The notes beneath the pieces are model-generated. The model did no database searches and was not told where the DNA came from. It saw only the letters and a program-made list of their open reading frames with translations. A program made the translations under genes and the position numbers. From Arabidopsis thaliana (Eukaryota; Streptophyta; Magnoliopsida; Brassicales; Brassicaceae): DNA of 64,000 bases. The stretch is from assembly GCF_000001735.4 (NCBI RefSeq), contig NC_003075.7, positions 10,851,001-10,915,000 of the forward strand. Direction: 5' to 3'. Positions 1-13,529 of the stretch are shown here, piece after piece; positions within the stretch are counted from its first letter, which is position 1, and each line of letters opens with the position of its first letter.

Positions 1-541
1 TATTAACGTAGAAAACATGTAACGAAATGTGGAATGAGAGAATTTTTCAATTTTTGTAACAAAGGAGTTTTTGAAAAAAAGGAAGTAAATCTCATAAATA
101 ATTAATTTTAAATCGAACGAAACTTCTTTTGTTGGAAAGTTATAAAAAGGTCATAATGTTTGAAATTATGAAAGAAACATGCATAGAAAGAAAGGAATCA
201 GTCTATTCTCGTGAATGAGAAAAAAGATTTAATTACTTTTCCATTAGTTCACCAAACCTAATAGCATCTTTAATCAAGTTTACGTTTAAATTAAGGTTGT
301 GCTATTTTATGTTTTAGATACTTTATTTAACATATGGATGAAATGTCATATCACGTCACAAAGACGGGCCAAGAAGACATATTTTTATAGAAACATGACT
401 TTTGTCGATATATTAAATCACACGTAGGAAAAAAATCTAACTCTATTTGTAAACTTGCAATGAATAAAACTCTTGCAATGAATAAATTTAATATAGTTTG
501 ACAAAAAAAAAATGAGATAGGAAAATAAGAGAGATACTTAC

Positions 542-1090
542 AAGAAGATTTCCGGCGCCGGCTGAGGGAAACCGTAGAGGACGGCTGATTAAGTAGCTTC
601 CACCTTGAAGATCAATTCTTGCTCCTCCGAGATCATTTATACCTTGCATCAAAACTCCATGATTTGGACCATCAAATGCTTCTTCCATAGCTTTTAATAT
701 TGCATCCGTGCTATCCAATTTCCCTGTGGGATCGGCACCATATGATATCACTTGGTACACGCGCGGACCGGGTACGGCCTACATCATTTTATCTTCTATG
801 TTATCACTTGATGAAAACCTTCTGAACAAACTCAATCATAGATAAACTACATGATCATTATGACTAGAGAAGGTTATATAATATACCTGAGGAGGGGTAG
901 GAGGAGGAGATACCAAAGCCGGTAGATTTCGCCGAACCAATGAAGCTTTAAGGGCTTGCATTTCTGCTAATGCCCGATCATGAGGGGACATTGAACCTGA
1001 ATCTTTCTCGGCGAAGACCACTTGACTCACCATTAGACTCATTATTGCCAAGAAAACAGGCATGGCCACTTGAGATTTCCTTAGCTCCAT
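542..1090 (-). CDS. QRT3: QRT3 polygalacturonase-like protein, 5' part (exons 1-2)
   Basis: Coding exons, read on the minus strand, are 1090-887 (68 codons) and 778-542 (79 codons). Both borders are GT-AG and the joined frame is open. Residues 1 to about 27 form a signal peptide ending near VVFA. A Pro-rich linker (PPPTPPQ) crosses the splice and leads into VYQVISYGADPTGK, the opening of the pectin-lyase-like beta helix found in GH28-type proteins. I recognise QUARTET3, secreted by the tapetum, which degrades pectin of the pollen mother cell wall so that microspores separate. The rest of the gene lies to the left. Positions 1-541 are the start of intron 2 and hold no further recognisable exon. 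The start ATG is the first in frame and directly precedes the hydrophobic signal. Confidence 0.9.
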
Positions 1091-3789
1091 GGTTTCCTCC
1101 TATAATAATCGAATGAGCCAAATAAGAGAATGGCTGAAGGTAATGTTTGTGAGACATTTATATATATACGTATGTTGTTGTTAGCACATGGAAAGAGAAA
1201 GGCCTAACTAAGGTTACCAATGAAACATTATACAAACTTGTGTCTTTTCTAATGGGAGTCACACATTTCGCACTCTTGTACATTTTTGATCCTCTTTTTC
1301 CTCTCTATTTCTCTACCGGTTTACGCTATAACTTATTATTTGTACTATAATGAATCTTTGTTATGAATACTAAACTCTATCATATAACTTACCTTGAAAC
1401 CTACCTCTCTTCAAAACATTAATATATATTTTTGACATTTTTACGTTGATTTAATTTGTTAATTTAAATATATAGGGAGGACTTAGAGATAGATATGCTA
1501 GTTAGTATGCGGAAGTTGGAAAAAGATCCGCAAAAGTGCATAAAGGTATAGATTCATGCATTATGAGATTAGATATTGTATGTAAAAGGGTAAACCAGGT
1601 CATGGGGTTTTGGTTGGGGAGGTTTGAGTGGTGGATAGGTTTTTGGTAGAGTTTTTTCTTCTTTATTTGAATATTTCTTCCAACTAAAGGTATTTTCGTC
1701 CACTCTTTCTTTTTCTGATTTCCAAAGTTAAGATTTATTGAAATGCTTAAGAATGGAGTAACTTATTATGTTGATAACTACTAATGCTTTTAAGAACAAT
1801 GGAGGATGAAACAAAACTTTTTTTTTTGTGTTTGGTTACCTGCATTTGCACATTTTTCATAAATAAAAAAATGAAAATTTTCATATATAAAACTGATTTT
1901 TAATATGACATTGACATAAGAAACATTACTTTCTCTCGTCTAGTTAAATATCAGAAAACGGATTATAATATATATTTTTAAAGCAAGAAAAAAAGTAAAA
2001 CGTTACCTCTGAATTGATCTTGATTGTGAGATTCTCTATTGTTTAGGGATTCGAATGGGGTTATACTTGAGGCCTGTGAATGTAAAACAGAGCCAAACGA
2101 AAAGTTAATTACCTATTTGATATTACTGCATAAGCAATAAAAAAAACTCTATATATAAGGATGGATATTGCAAATCGAATAAATCAGATGTAGAAAAGAA
2201 GCACTTTTAATTTGGAAAAATTGATTAAAAGTAAGAAATTCAAAAGAACATGTATATATAGAGAATGTATGTGTATAATGTATCTACAAAGAAAGAAATC
2301 ATGCTGTTATATGATATACAAATAAAAGGTTTCTCTGTTGGACAATGAAAGAGGCTTCTTCATCTTAAAAGAATTAAAAAAAAACAGAGAAAATTTTAAT
2401 CAAAGAATGATAGGTAATTTCTTAGCAAAAAAAAAGAATGATAGGTAATGAAATGGGGAAATGTTGGGATTACTTACCAGATATATGAAATTGGCCTTTT
2501 ATTTTCATAGCAAAATTGAAAAGTTAGTCTAGAGTCATGTTAGGTGGTAAAACAATTAGGTTCCCAAATCTACCTATTTATATGTACCTTATAGTTAATT
2601 AGCAACCAAAACAAAGAAAAACATATGAAAATGGATGCAAAGTAAGTAGGTTACACGAAGTTAATTAAATGCAAACCAAAATCAACGGTAATGATCATAC
2701 GGTAACGTTTTTCCCCATATTAACTCGTGTTAATTAGTAATGACAAAAAAATAAAAAATTAATTGAGGCAAGATAAAGTTTATACCTATGAAAATTATTA
2801 CACAAAACGAAAAGTTAATGTGCGTTGATAGTTTCCCAACTAATAATTTTCACCTCAATAAAAAGAACAGTCGCATAGCAAACGATATAAGTTGCAAAGA
2901 ATTTCAGTTATGATCAATTTTCACAAATTAGTTTAGAAACGAAAAGAAAACTTAAAATCAAACAAAACAATGAAAAGTACTTACACGAAACTTAATTTTG
3001 GCTTCTTCTTCTTCTTCCTTCAGTCATATATTTCACACATTTGCTTTTATTTTCAAAGCAAAACAAATTTGGTTGTTGTTGTTGTCAACAAGTTCATTTC
3101 TATTTAATCTGATTTTATGTGTTTTTCTGCCCTTGGTTTTGGAAGTCCTGTGAATAATCTTCCTATTCCAAGTAAATTTGATTTGTTTCCCATTCAAAGA
3201 TATTCAATTCAATGCATTATTCATTTTGACTAACTCAATTCATTCCCCTAAAATGATTTTCATTGACTGAAAACAATTATTCATTTGGTTGAGTATTATT
3301 ACTATTACATTATCATTTTAATGGAAAAATGAGGTACTGATTTGGGAAAGAAAATTAAATTTTTAATATCAGTTTTTTATCTCTGTTATTTCTGAACCGT
3401 TCTTGTATTTGTATAATAATCTGAACAATAGTAAATATATATTTGAGTAATATTTGGTCACCAACAAAAATTTTACTTTCATTAAAAGCTTTAATTATTA
3501 CTTATTAGCTAATTATCACATATCAGTGTTAGATGGAATTGACTTTAGCTTTTCAAGCTTTAATTTTCATGGATTTTAGTCTACAATCTAGTTAACATAA
3601 CATAACAACATACCAATAAAAATTAGTTCACCTAAATAGTGTTGAAGCAAACATCTCTCTTATGTGTAGCTGCATATTTCGAGATTAGTCTTAAAGCCAA
3701 TCTCTGTCTCATTTCTTGCTTGCTCCCGAACTAGATCCTCCTTAGATCTTTTTACTCTTCCGCCATGTCAAAACCAACACTTATTCTAG
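1091..3789. other. Intergenic DNA between QRT3 and SIEL
   Basis: About 2.7 kb of AT-rich DNA. The right end is the QRT3 promoter and 5' leader, the left end (toward 3.8 kb) the SIEL 3' UTR and terminator region. I see no open frame with family resemblance, no structural RNA and no terminal repeats of a transposon. Confidence 0.6.
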
Positions 3790-6700
3790 TCATGACGCTT
3801 TCTTAACCGTAAACACAGGTTTGCCATTGAGAGGTAGAAGATTCCAGTAAGAACCATGTTGATCAACGCAACAGCTTAGCCATTTTATTTGATATGAACC
3901 AACCGGGAAACGCGAAACGTCTAACAAGCAGCTTGAAAACCCTTGTCCTCTCTCGTTTGGTTCGAACTGCACAACCGTAGAAACACCACTCTTGGCCCAA
4001 TCAAATCGACCTGAGACGTCCGGCTTCTTACCAGACTTTATAGCATGATGAAACAGCTTGTTACTCATTTCAATCAGATCTTCATCTCTCCAAGGGGAAT
4101 AAGACATTTGGTTTCTGTTGTTTTCACCGTGTTGAGTTGGAGAATGATAAGCTAGTTTAGTATAGAGAAGGCAATACAGTTTGTTAAGTCGAACAGGGAC
4201 TTGCCGTTGTTTTATGTTTTTCAACTGAAGACAAAGATCTAGTGACAGTTGAAACCCTTGTTCCACTGAAACTGTGTCAGGAATACGTTTGCTACTCTCT
4301 GAACTAAGAGCAAATAGCTCGGCACCAACACAAGGCCTTATGTTGAAGAAATACTTTGGAATACCAAAAGGAATCTGCATCCATTTCATAATTGCTTGTG
4401 ACAGTAGATGCCTGCAACTTTTCGTAATCTCAGACATAATCTCCTCTTTGTGCATTGACATTGACTGATTCTGCAATCCATAAGTGCATGAAAGAGCATC
4501 TCTGCAAATAGAGAGCAGCATCTTTACTTTGCCACAGACTCTCAAAACCTGATTCCTAGATTGCAAATGGAAACAGTTTAACGACTCGTTTGTGTTAACG
4601 AGTATGTTGAGCTTTTCGCAGACATTGGGGTCTACTTTCCACAGCCGTCGAACTAAATCTTCTACAAGCCTCGAGCACAGACCGCTTTGTGAAGTGAAAG
4701 GAACCAATGCTTCTTGAAAAGAAAAACCTGGAAGGAAAAGAACAATTCCAGCAGCAAAAGCCAGAACTGAACAGCTCAGTGAAATTGTTGTGATAATGCT
4801 AGAACTGCTATCGTCTATGTCTATGAAACACGTCGCCAACATATCAAATTCCTTTGCCAACTTTTGTAGCTGAATAGAAATCCGAGGAAGCTGTTGCAGG
4901 GAATCGCAACCAGTCAAGAGTATTTCTTCCACCTGATTCTTGTTGCGTAAATCTTGGTTAAGCAGCCCAAGGCATTCGACGAGTTCAAGCACGGTTTCCA
5001 ATACCCGAGTCTTTAGAACCAAGAACCACGTTTGGAAACAGAATACTCCACTTGACGCTATAATATTTCCCAACATTCCCAGAGACGATTGTAAATTCAT
5101 ATAAGCTTCACGAAGAGCTAGACAGTGTGCAAACTCTCCAGAGGCATCTTTGGAGAGTTCTGGTAAATAACCATTATTTTTCAGCCAATTGACTAACTTG
5201 ACACTATCACTTGGAGTGAGAAGCAGTTGGAATTTTCCCTCGGCATGGGATAAATAGGTTAATGACTTTAACCAGCAACAATTAATATCAGACTGGACGT
5301 TGGTTTTGAGCTGGTCAAAAATCATAGCAGATGTGACCCAAGCACCCAAACGTGCTGCGTAAACCCCAGCTCTGTAAGCAGGCCAGTAGTTTCTCTCCAT
5401 TAAAATCTGATTTGAACAGTCAAGAGAAACGATTCCATAGTTAACTATATCAGCAACAAGTGATACGCCTGAATTTCCTGTATCATCATTCACAGAGAAT
5501 CCCCAAAGAATCGGGGAATGTAGTAGCAGTGTGAATATCATTTGTGTGTGGAAATCAATGAAGCTGCATGAACTTACAAACTCAGTGATATGCTTCACCT
5601 TTTCATAAATTTCAGACAAAAGATTATCATCTCCCTCGAGATTTTCCAAGAACACTATCAGGAACTTGTGTATTGATGCTAGAAACTCTGACCTCATGAC
5701 CACCCCTCTTTTGTCTTTATAATTGATAACACCAAATAGCAATTCATGAGCTCCATCTGCTTTTCTTAAGCCATCATTTAGGCTCACAATATACGTTAAG
5801 AATAATCTGACTTTTTCAAGAACTAGCAGTCTCAGTTCAGAATGTTTTCCTACTAATAGGTGGAGAACCTTCAAGAGGTCTTGAACCTCACTAACTACAG
5901 CATAGCCAGCTCGAAAAAGATCAGAACATAATCGCCCCAGCAAGGCGACCCTGTCCATGATTAATACAACGAGCTGCATCGGAAGAGATGTTGAAGATAT
6001 CTCAATTGATCTTTTTTCCGCTGTCCGAACTATTTCTGTCCATATACTCACCAAGACACTGATGGCTAAACAACTGCTTGAAAAGATCTGAGAATGAGAT
6101 GCATTCTCAGTAATAGCTATGAGCTGAAGTAATTCAGATGCATCAGTCATGCATAGTTTGTAGACAACTATCTGCATTCACATCAACGGTAAGTAAGCAT
6201 CGTCAATTTGCAAAAGAAATAAAAATATTTGGCGTATGAAGTACCTTCTGAAAAATTTGAAGAGCTTTAACTTGCATATCTGATGAGAGCTCTTCTTGCT
6301 TTAATAAGCTTGAAACACTTGCAATATCTCTTTCATGGGCAAGAGAGAAGCACATCCCTCTTTCTATGAGAAAGTGGAGACATCTCAATACTGCAGCTCG
6401 AGCATGAGAAGTTTTATCTTCACCCAGAAAGGGTATGATAACCTCTGCCTGCACCCACATTGAATACTATTATACTTTTCTCTATTAGTTTGTTTGTAAT
6501 CAATAGAGGGATAGTTTCCTTTCAGAGAACCAATGAAAAGTGATGCCTTATTTGCAATTTATATCAACCAACCAGTGAAGACTCAAACTCAGCAAAACAG
6601 TGGCTTTCTATTGTAGAAATTCTATTTTCACAAGGGCCAATATTGACTTCAAAACATTTAATCTGTGTAAACCAGGAATTAGAAAAAAGTATAAGGCGAA

Positions 6701-8330
6701 AAAGAACATACCAGTTCAGAAGCAAGATGAGTTGATCTTGAAGCAAGCTTAGTCAAGGAAACCAGGAATGGAACCAAATTGTCCTCTTTTGGGGAGTCCA
6801 GCATTAGCTTCATACAAATCTACAATAACATAATGGTTGACTGAAGTTCAATACAGATGGCTTTATTTAATGCATTGCTATGATATTCCGTACATTGACA
6901 GAGTTTCATCACACAAGTAACTCTTAATCTAGTAATCTACTATATTTTGAAATCGCAAGATGGTAACAACAGCAAAATTCAATTCCAGTTTCAGCAAATC
7001 TTTCTTTACCAAAAACTTCTTGACGGCTTACTATACATGAGAATCTTTGAGCATTAGAAGCAGATAGAAAAAGAATTAGATAAAGAACCTTGAATGCTCT
7101 ATTAGCAATTGTATGCGAGCATCCCATTTTTGCAAAAACTCGCACAGCAGCTAACCTGGTCTTTGGCGTTATGTCTGGGAACTTCACCATGTCGTTTAAC
7201 ATCCCCAGAACAACCAATGCAAAGTCATCTGCTACTTCACAAAAGCAAGCTGCAGCAAACAGAGCTGATCTTCCCTGCAAGCATAAAACGGATTAGAACA
7301 GTTCAAATTCTACAACAAGAATATTCCAACAACCAAGTTCAAATCACAGATTCACAGTTGAGGTTTTTCTTTAAACTTGGACTAAACAAAGCTACTCACT
7401 CTTCAAATTAACTTTTAAAAAAACCCTGACATACACATTGAATGACCCTCACGGTAATATACACTAGCCACAGAACACAGTGCCAAATGCGTGAGAAATT
7501 ATGAACTCCAGTTTGATGTATCACAACCACTACTTCTATTAAGTATCAAATTTTTAGCCTTCATAACAGAAACTCCGAAGCAAACACATCAACAAAAGAA
7601 CTAAAATGAACTATGCTTACCTCCAGATCATGAGGAGAAACCATACTGCTGAAAACCAAATACCGTACAGGAGCAAATTCGCTAGCAAAATCTCTCCAAC
7701 AACCAAACAGAATCAAAGCCAAAGCTTTAGACTCAGTATCACCCTTATCATACACATTCTTCACTCGTGTAAGCAATTCCAAGTGGTTATGCACCCTACC
7801 CTTTGACAAAAACCAACTTGCTGATTCATTTACGTTCTTCCCTCGGCTTAGCTTAAACATAGACATAAAAACCCGAACAACAGCAAGCTTAATAAGCTTA
7901 TCCCCAACACAAAACGCGTCAACAAGCCTCAACAGGATAGTATTTGAAAAGAGCTTATCTTCTTCAGGAACCAAACCAAATAAATTGTAAACAGCAATAG
8001 CAGATTCTGGTTCTTTACTCCACTGTTCAAGCTTCCCACCAGTCTCTAAGATAGCTTCAACGGCTTTAACTGAAATAATATCACCCAAAACTCAAAACTT
8101 TATACTTTCATAGTTCCAGAGAAGACAACAAGAACATATATTCGCCAAATAAGTAAAGCAAAGCAATTTAGAGGTTTGCTTAATGTGAAACAACAAGAGG
8201 AGCTGAAATTCGAAATTTCTAAGAACTATGAAGTTGAAAAGCGGAAGAAAGGACCTGAGTTTTTAGAACGAAGAGATTTCTCGAGCTTGATGCTCCATTC
8301 CATGGCGCAAGCTGCTGAAACCTTCTCCAT
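3790..8330 (-). CDS. SIEL: SIEL / EMB1895, ARM-repeat protein (Integrator subunit 7-like)
   Basis: Minus-strand coding exons: 8330-8255, 8069-7621, 7274-7089, 6819-6712, 6448-6245, 6171-3790. They join in phase to about 1134 aa with GT-AG borders. The start is the first ATG (MEKVSAAC). The protein is helical throughout with ARM/HEAT-like repeats and has no membrane segment or signal peptide. I recognise SHORT-ROOT INTERACTING EMBRYONIC LETHAL, which binds the mobile transcription factor SHR, sits in nucleus and endosomes and promotes cell-to-cell movement. The family also matches metazoan Integrator subunit 7 (established knowledge, recalled). The large last exon carries 793 codons. Intron 4 holds a possible in-frame 90-nt cassette at 6662-6573, which would give 1164 aa; see findings. 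Stop is TGA at 3792-3790. Confidence 0.9.
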
Positions 8331-8577
8331 GGTTAGCACTTTTTGGCTTCTTAGGGCTTACAAAGAAGAAGAAACCGGAGATTGATGATAAATAGAAGAG
8401 TTCTGTCAAACGAAAGATTACGAATTTTCACGCCATACGCAGATGAAGAAGCCTCTTCTCACGAATTTACAGAACATAAAAATTCAATCGAGGACCAAAC
8501 CCGACTTCAAATTATTAGCTGCCGATTCCGGTTCGGTTCAGGTAAGTGATCCGGTTTAAGAGAATACGCGATCGTGA

Positions 8578-8598
8578 TGGGCTCACCACTATTGGGCC
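8578..8598 (+). promoter_or_regulatory. Pair of site II (TGGGCY) elements upstream of SIEL
   Basis: TGGGCT at 8578-8583 and TGGGCC at 8593-8598, about 250 bp upstream of the SIEL start codon. TGGGCY elements are bound by TCP factors and are common in plant genes of growing cells. Their use here is inferred from position only. Confidence 0.45.
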
Positions 8599-9670
8599 TT
8601 GTATCTTTAGGTTTTTATACTTTCGTAGGTCCTTTTGGTTTGCACAATAACACAACTTCTTTTTTTTTAGACTACAATCGTACAATAATGATTTCGTTTA
8701 TTATATTGTGACTAAAACTGTATTTTAATTTTCTTTGTAACTTGTAGGCTTGTTAATATGATTGTAAGTTGTCTCGTTTAATTATATAGGATTACATTTT
8801 AATTGCTTCCGCACTAAGTGATGAGTAAGCTAACACTCATCCTAGGTCTGGCAATGCAATCTTGATAAATTAAGCATTCGTTTTTGGTAATAATATATGT
8901 GGATTATCCTGAAAATGGATTTGTCGTATCAACAACAAACATGTTCATGTACAATTATATGGCCTTTTAGTTTATTATATTTAACGAATGTTAATGTGCA
9001 TGACTAGGTAAGCAATAACTAAAGTCGGGCAATTATATATGTTTTCTTCAACAGTTGGACAATTTACAAACATATAGACTCGGATTATTCAAATTAACAA
9101 AATGGTTTACGTGTCGGCGTAAGTTGATAATAATATTTAAGAGAACAACCCAAAATTAAGTTACTTGTTAAATTGAAAATATATATCCGAAATTTATGGA
9201 TTTGGAACTAATTTTAGATCTTTAATATTTGTTTGTTAGACTCCAAAAGTTGCTCGTGGTGGCATTATGATATTTGATCACTTGAAATTGAACTGAAACC
9301 AAATACTCCCATCGTGGTGAAATTATGTGATTTTTTTTTCTTCTTGGTATTAGAATCAAATAGAAATTTATATTTTTCAAAGCTAAGATAAACATGCCTT
9401 GAGGTATTCTTGATGCTTAAAGAGCATGGATCAGATTCATCGGATAAAAAAAAGTTGTAGTGGTCTTTCTGAAATGGAATTTAAGTTTAGACTATTTGAT
9501 CTCTCATTGAAACTGATAACAAATCCTTCTATTTGTTTTTTGTTTGTTAACAAAATACATATAATAAACACTTCTAAACCAATAGTAGTATTGTTTTATC
9601 AATTTCTACTGAAAATAGACGAATAAGAATGTTAATTTATCCCACACAGACAGAGACAAAGGTAGGGTGT

Positions 9671-9689
9671 CACGTGCGTCGATCACGTG
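9671..9689. promoter_or_regulatory. Two G-boxes (CACGTG) 13 bp apart
   Basis: CACGTG occurs at 9671-9676 and again at 9684-9689, about 860 bp before the AAH ATG and 1.3 kb before SIEL. G-boxes bind bZIP and bHLH factors. The pair is seen directly; its target gene is unknown. Confidence 0.4.
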
Positions 9690-10547
9690 TGATAGTGGTT
9701 GGATGGTAGAATCTTCTTCGTTATATGGTATGGTATGGTGGTGATCCCGTTTTTTGCTTTATAAGTGAAAGGCAAAATGCATCACGATTCACTAGACATT
9801 TTAATATGAAAACTACTATTTTAAAGACAGATCACAAAAATATTGTATAAAAAAGAAATGAATCAATAGTCGAAAAAATATAAAATACTATTTTTTTGTT
9901 AGAGAAAAAACATATAAATACAAAAACGATTTGATGTTTAAGTTTGTGTTGCTAATCTATTAAATTTAATAATTATAAAATTTCACGTTTACAAATTATA
10001 ATTTTTATTTATACTTTAGTTTAAATTTAAATTATATCATTTTGAGATTTGAATGCCATTATTAAATCATGTTACTATATTATACTCACAGTTTAAATCG
10101 TTTCAAAATAGTATATAAAACTTTTATGCGTTAGACGATAATTGACGAAATGCTTAACACCTATCACTTTATATTTTTTTTACACATTAGATTCAAGATT
10201 AGTGTGCATTTTCACAGTAAGTGAATAAACAAAAACAATAAAACATTGTTATTGTCGACTTCGCATGCACATGATTCCTCACCCCAAATGTGACCGTCTC
10301 CACAAGATTCCACTGAGAATCACCACGTCATCAATTTATATGGGCCCCATCTGACGTCCAAGTTGGACTACTGGGTCCCAACAGCTGCCTCCTCTCTCTT
10401 CTCTTCTCAGCCATGGAAGCCATAAAGAATAGCTCTTTCTCCTTCTTGTCTCTCATTCCCAAGAGCCAGTGGTTGTGTTGTTGTAGTTCCGTTCCGTGGC
10501 TGTCTTTGTTTATCATCGTTTAATCTCAACCTCTTAAATCGGCAGCC

Positions 10548-13529
10548 ATGGCGGTTCCTCATCCTTCTTCTTCCTCCTCTAGATCTCATCCTTTCCTCTC
10601 CCATGTCTATCACACTAGCTTCCATCATCATCATCATCATAATCATCCATCGCTTGTGCTCTTCTGGTGCCTCGTGTTTTCTCTATTATCTCCTCTCGCT
10701 CTCTCATCATCATCTTCGTCTTCTTCTTCTTCCTCAGACTCGTCGTCATCATCGTCCTCCCATATCTCTTTAGGTAAATTTGTATTCTTTCTCTATCTAT
10801 TTTATCAATCGAATCTTAATATACCCACTTCTTAAAAAAGTGATTTTGATTCCGGAACATTCTCTCATTCGTTAGATTCTGTGTAGCTACATCTCTTTAC
10901 TCTGTTTTTTACCAATTTGATTACATTTGTAACAATTGTCGAAATAGGAATCGGTGAAACAGAAGGGACGAAGCATGATCTGCATCAGGCGATCCTAAGG
11001 GACGAAGCTGTAGCAAGATTACACGAGCTTGGACAGGTATTCATCAACCCAACAAAAAATAAATTCAAATTGCTTAGCTTTCACTTATACTCTGTTTTTA
11101 AGATTGTACTCTTCAATCTGTAATTTAATGTCAAATCTATACACTTTTATACCTTCTTATGACATATGCCTTGGAATGTTTGTTTTCTCGTTTGACCAAC
11201 ATGATTAATAACCTCGTTTGATGGTGTCGTTATCTCTCAGGGTTGCTCTTAATTTAATCAATACTTTAAAAATTCTTTTCTAGCTGTTTCAATCTAATGT
11301 TTCTTCCAGCTACTGTTATCTTAAAAGTGAATACTTCTTTATTGAACATCTCTTAGACTCTCATATCTGAGTTTGTTTTGGTTTGATTTCTTTACAGGTG
11401 AGTGATGCAGCTACCCACTTAGAGAGGACTTTTATGAGTCCAGCATCCATAAGAGCAATACCTCTTATCCGTGGATGGATGGAAGATGCCGGTTTATCAA
11501 CGTTAGTTTTTTTTTAACATGTACTCTCTTTTTGTTTTATGGACTCATATACAAAACTCTCTTGAGTAGATGAAGAATTGGATATTCTTTTTTTGCAGAT
11601 GGGTTGATTACATGGGAAATGTACATGGTCGAGTGGAACCTAAGAATGGAAGTTCACAGGCTCTTCTAATTGGTTCCCATATGGTTGGTAATTCACAATT
11701 CTGTTTTTATTACCTGTTGTTGTGTGTGATCTTGAATGAGATGATAATTTTGACAATTGTATCTTGATTTGTTTAAACAGGACACTGTGATTGATGCTGG
11801 TAAATATGATGGCTCATTAGGCATCATTTCTGCAATCTCTGCATTGAAGGTTCTGAAAATAGATGGGAGATTGGGAGAACTAAAGCGGCCTGTTGAGGTT
11901 TGTCCCCTTTTATACCGCCTCATCGAATAAATTTAGTCGTTATAGCCAATGGAGATATTAAACAAGAAACTTGTGTTATATTCATTCAGGTGATTGCGTT
12001 TAGTGATGAGGAAGGAGTGAGGTTTCAGTCTACTTTCCTAGGCAGTGCTGCTTTGGCTGGAATCATGCCAGTTTCTCGGTTGGAGGTTACTGATAAAAGG
12101 TTTTGCTCAAGGACCTTAGCTTCTTCTACTTACGTAGATTGAGTATACGTACTCACGTTTTCCATATTCATTCGTTCAGTGGTATTTCTGTGCAAGATGC
12201 TCTTAAAGAGAACTCTATAGACATAACAGATGAAAACTTGATGCAGTTGAAGTATGATCCTGCATCTGTTTGGGGATATGTAGAGGTAAAGCCTACTTGA
12301 TCTCCTTTTGTTTGTATGTTCGATAGCTAGTGAAGCACATGTTGTTTTTCCTCAAGAGTTGTAATATGATTGTTTGAGTGTTGACTATGAATATTCTCAT
12401 GTAGGTTCACATTGAGCAAGGGCCGGTGCTTGAATGGGTTGGTTATCCTTTAGGTGTAGTAAAAGGAATTGCAGGACAGACAAGACTCAAGGTAACGTAT
12501 TCAAAGCTAATTAACTTCATGTTTAATCTTGGAGAAGGCTATTTGAAACCCAAATGGACAGAATTCTACAGGTTACTGTAAAAGGATCTCAAGGACATGC
12601 TGGTACAGTTCCAATGTCAATGCGTCAGGACCCTATGACTGGTGCTGCGGAGCTGATTGTACTATTGGAAAGTGTTTGCAAAAACCCTAAAGATTACTTA
12701 TCTTGCAACGTTCAATGCAACGAGGATACAGTAGAATCCCTTGCTAATTCACTTGTTTGTACTGTTGGAGAGATCTCAACATGGCCAAGTGCTAGCAATG
12801 TCATCCCAGGCCAGGTAAGACAAAGAAACTATTCTCTTCTTTGCACTTATGTTTTTTCTCTATTGGTATTGTGAATGAACTCTAAATGATTTCATGGAGA
12901 TGAATTCAGGTAACTTTCACTGTGGATTTACGTACGATAGATGATGTAGGACGCAAGGCTATTCTCCATGACTTATCAACTAGGATGTACCAGATATGTG
13001 ACAAAAGATCGCTTTTGTGCTCCATTGAACGAAAGGTAAAGAGTGTTGTACAAGTCCTAAAACCTTATACTCCCTATTGTTTCCTTCTTACCAACTTCGT
13101 CCCGGTTTTTATCATCATTGCAGCACGATGCAGACGCAGTAATGTCAGACCCGCAATTGAGTTTACAGCTGAAATCAGCAGCTCAGAGTGCACTTAAGAA
13201 GATGACAGGAGAGGTTCAAGACGAGGTCCCCGTGCTAATGAGTGGAGCAGGACATGATGCAATGGCTATGGCACACTTAACCAAGGTAATTGACTTTCAA
13301 AAGTCATCCACATGTTTGTTTCAGGCCTTATAAGCTATAAGCCATGTGGGTTTTGTCTCTTGGTTCAGACACTAACTTAATGGGAGATTTCTTTTGGTTT
13401 CGGAAGGTGGGAATGTTGTTTGTCCGGTGTCGTGGAGGAATAAGTCATTCTCCGGCAGAACATGTATTGGATGACGATGTTGGTGCAGCCGGTTTGGCCA
13501 TCTTGGAGTTTCTAGAGTCTCAAATGTAA
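10548..13529 (+). CDS. AAH: Allantoate amidohydrolase (allantoate deiminase)
   Basis: Twelve exons: 10548-10773, 10948-11036, 11398-11501, 11599-11683, 11781-11897, 11990-12099, 12180-12285, 12405-12491, 12572-12814, 12910-13035, 13124-13285, 13407-13529. They sum to 1578 nt, 525 aa. The enzyme hydrolyses allantoate to ureidoglycine, CO2 and ammonia in purine catabolism; the plant enzyme is Mn-dependent and lies in the ER. The M20/amidase fold is shown by GSHMDT (H167, D169), SDEEG (E214, E215), HIEQGP (H281, E283), GQ/GHAGTVP near 316 and GAGHDAM (H475). The N-terminus has a His run and a hydrophobic signal anchor at about 35-53, followed by a long Ser run (residues about 54-72) encoded by TCN repeats. 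All intron borders are GT-AG. Confidence 0.95.

Larger units (their letters stand above)
8331..10547. other. Divergent intergenic region SIEL / AAH
   Basis: Shared upstream region of two divergently read genes. It holds the site II pair near SIEL and a G-box pair at 9671-9689. The part 9.75-10.25 kb is very AT-rich. The AAH leader probably begins near 10.39 kb (CT-rich stretch before the ATG). No coding signal was recognised. Confidence 0.55.
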
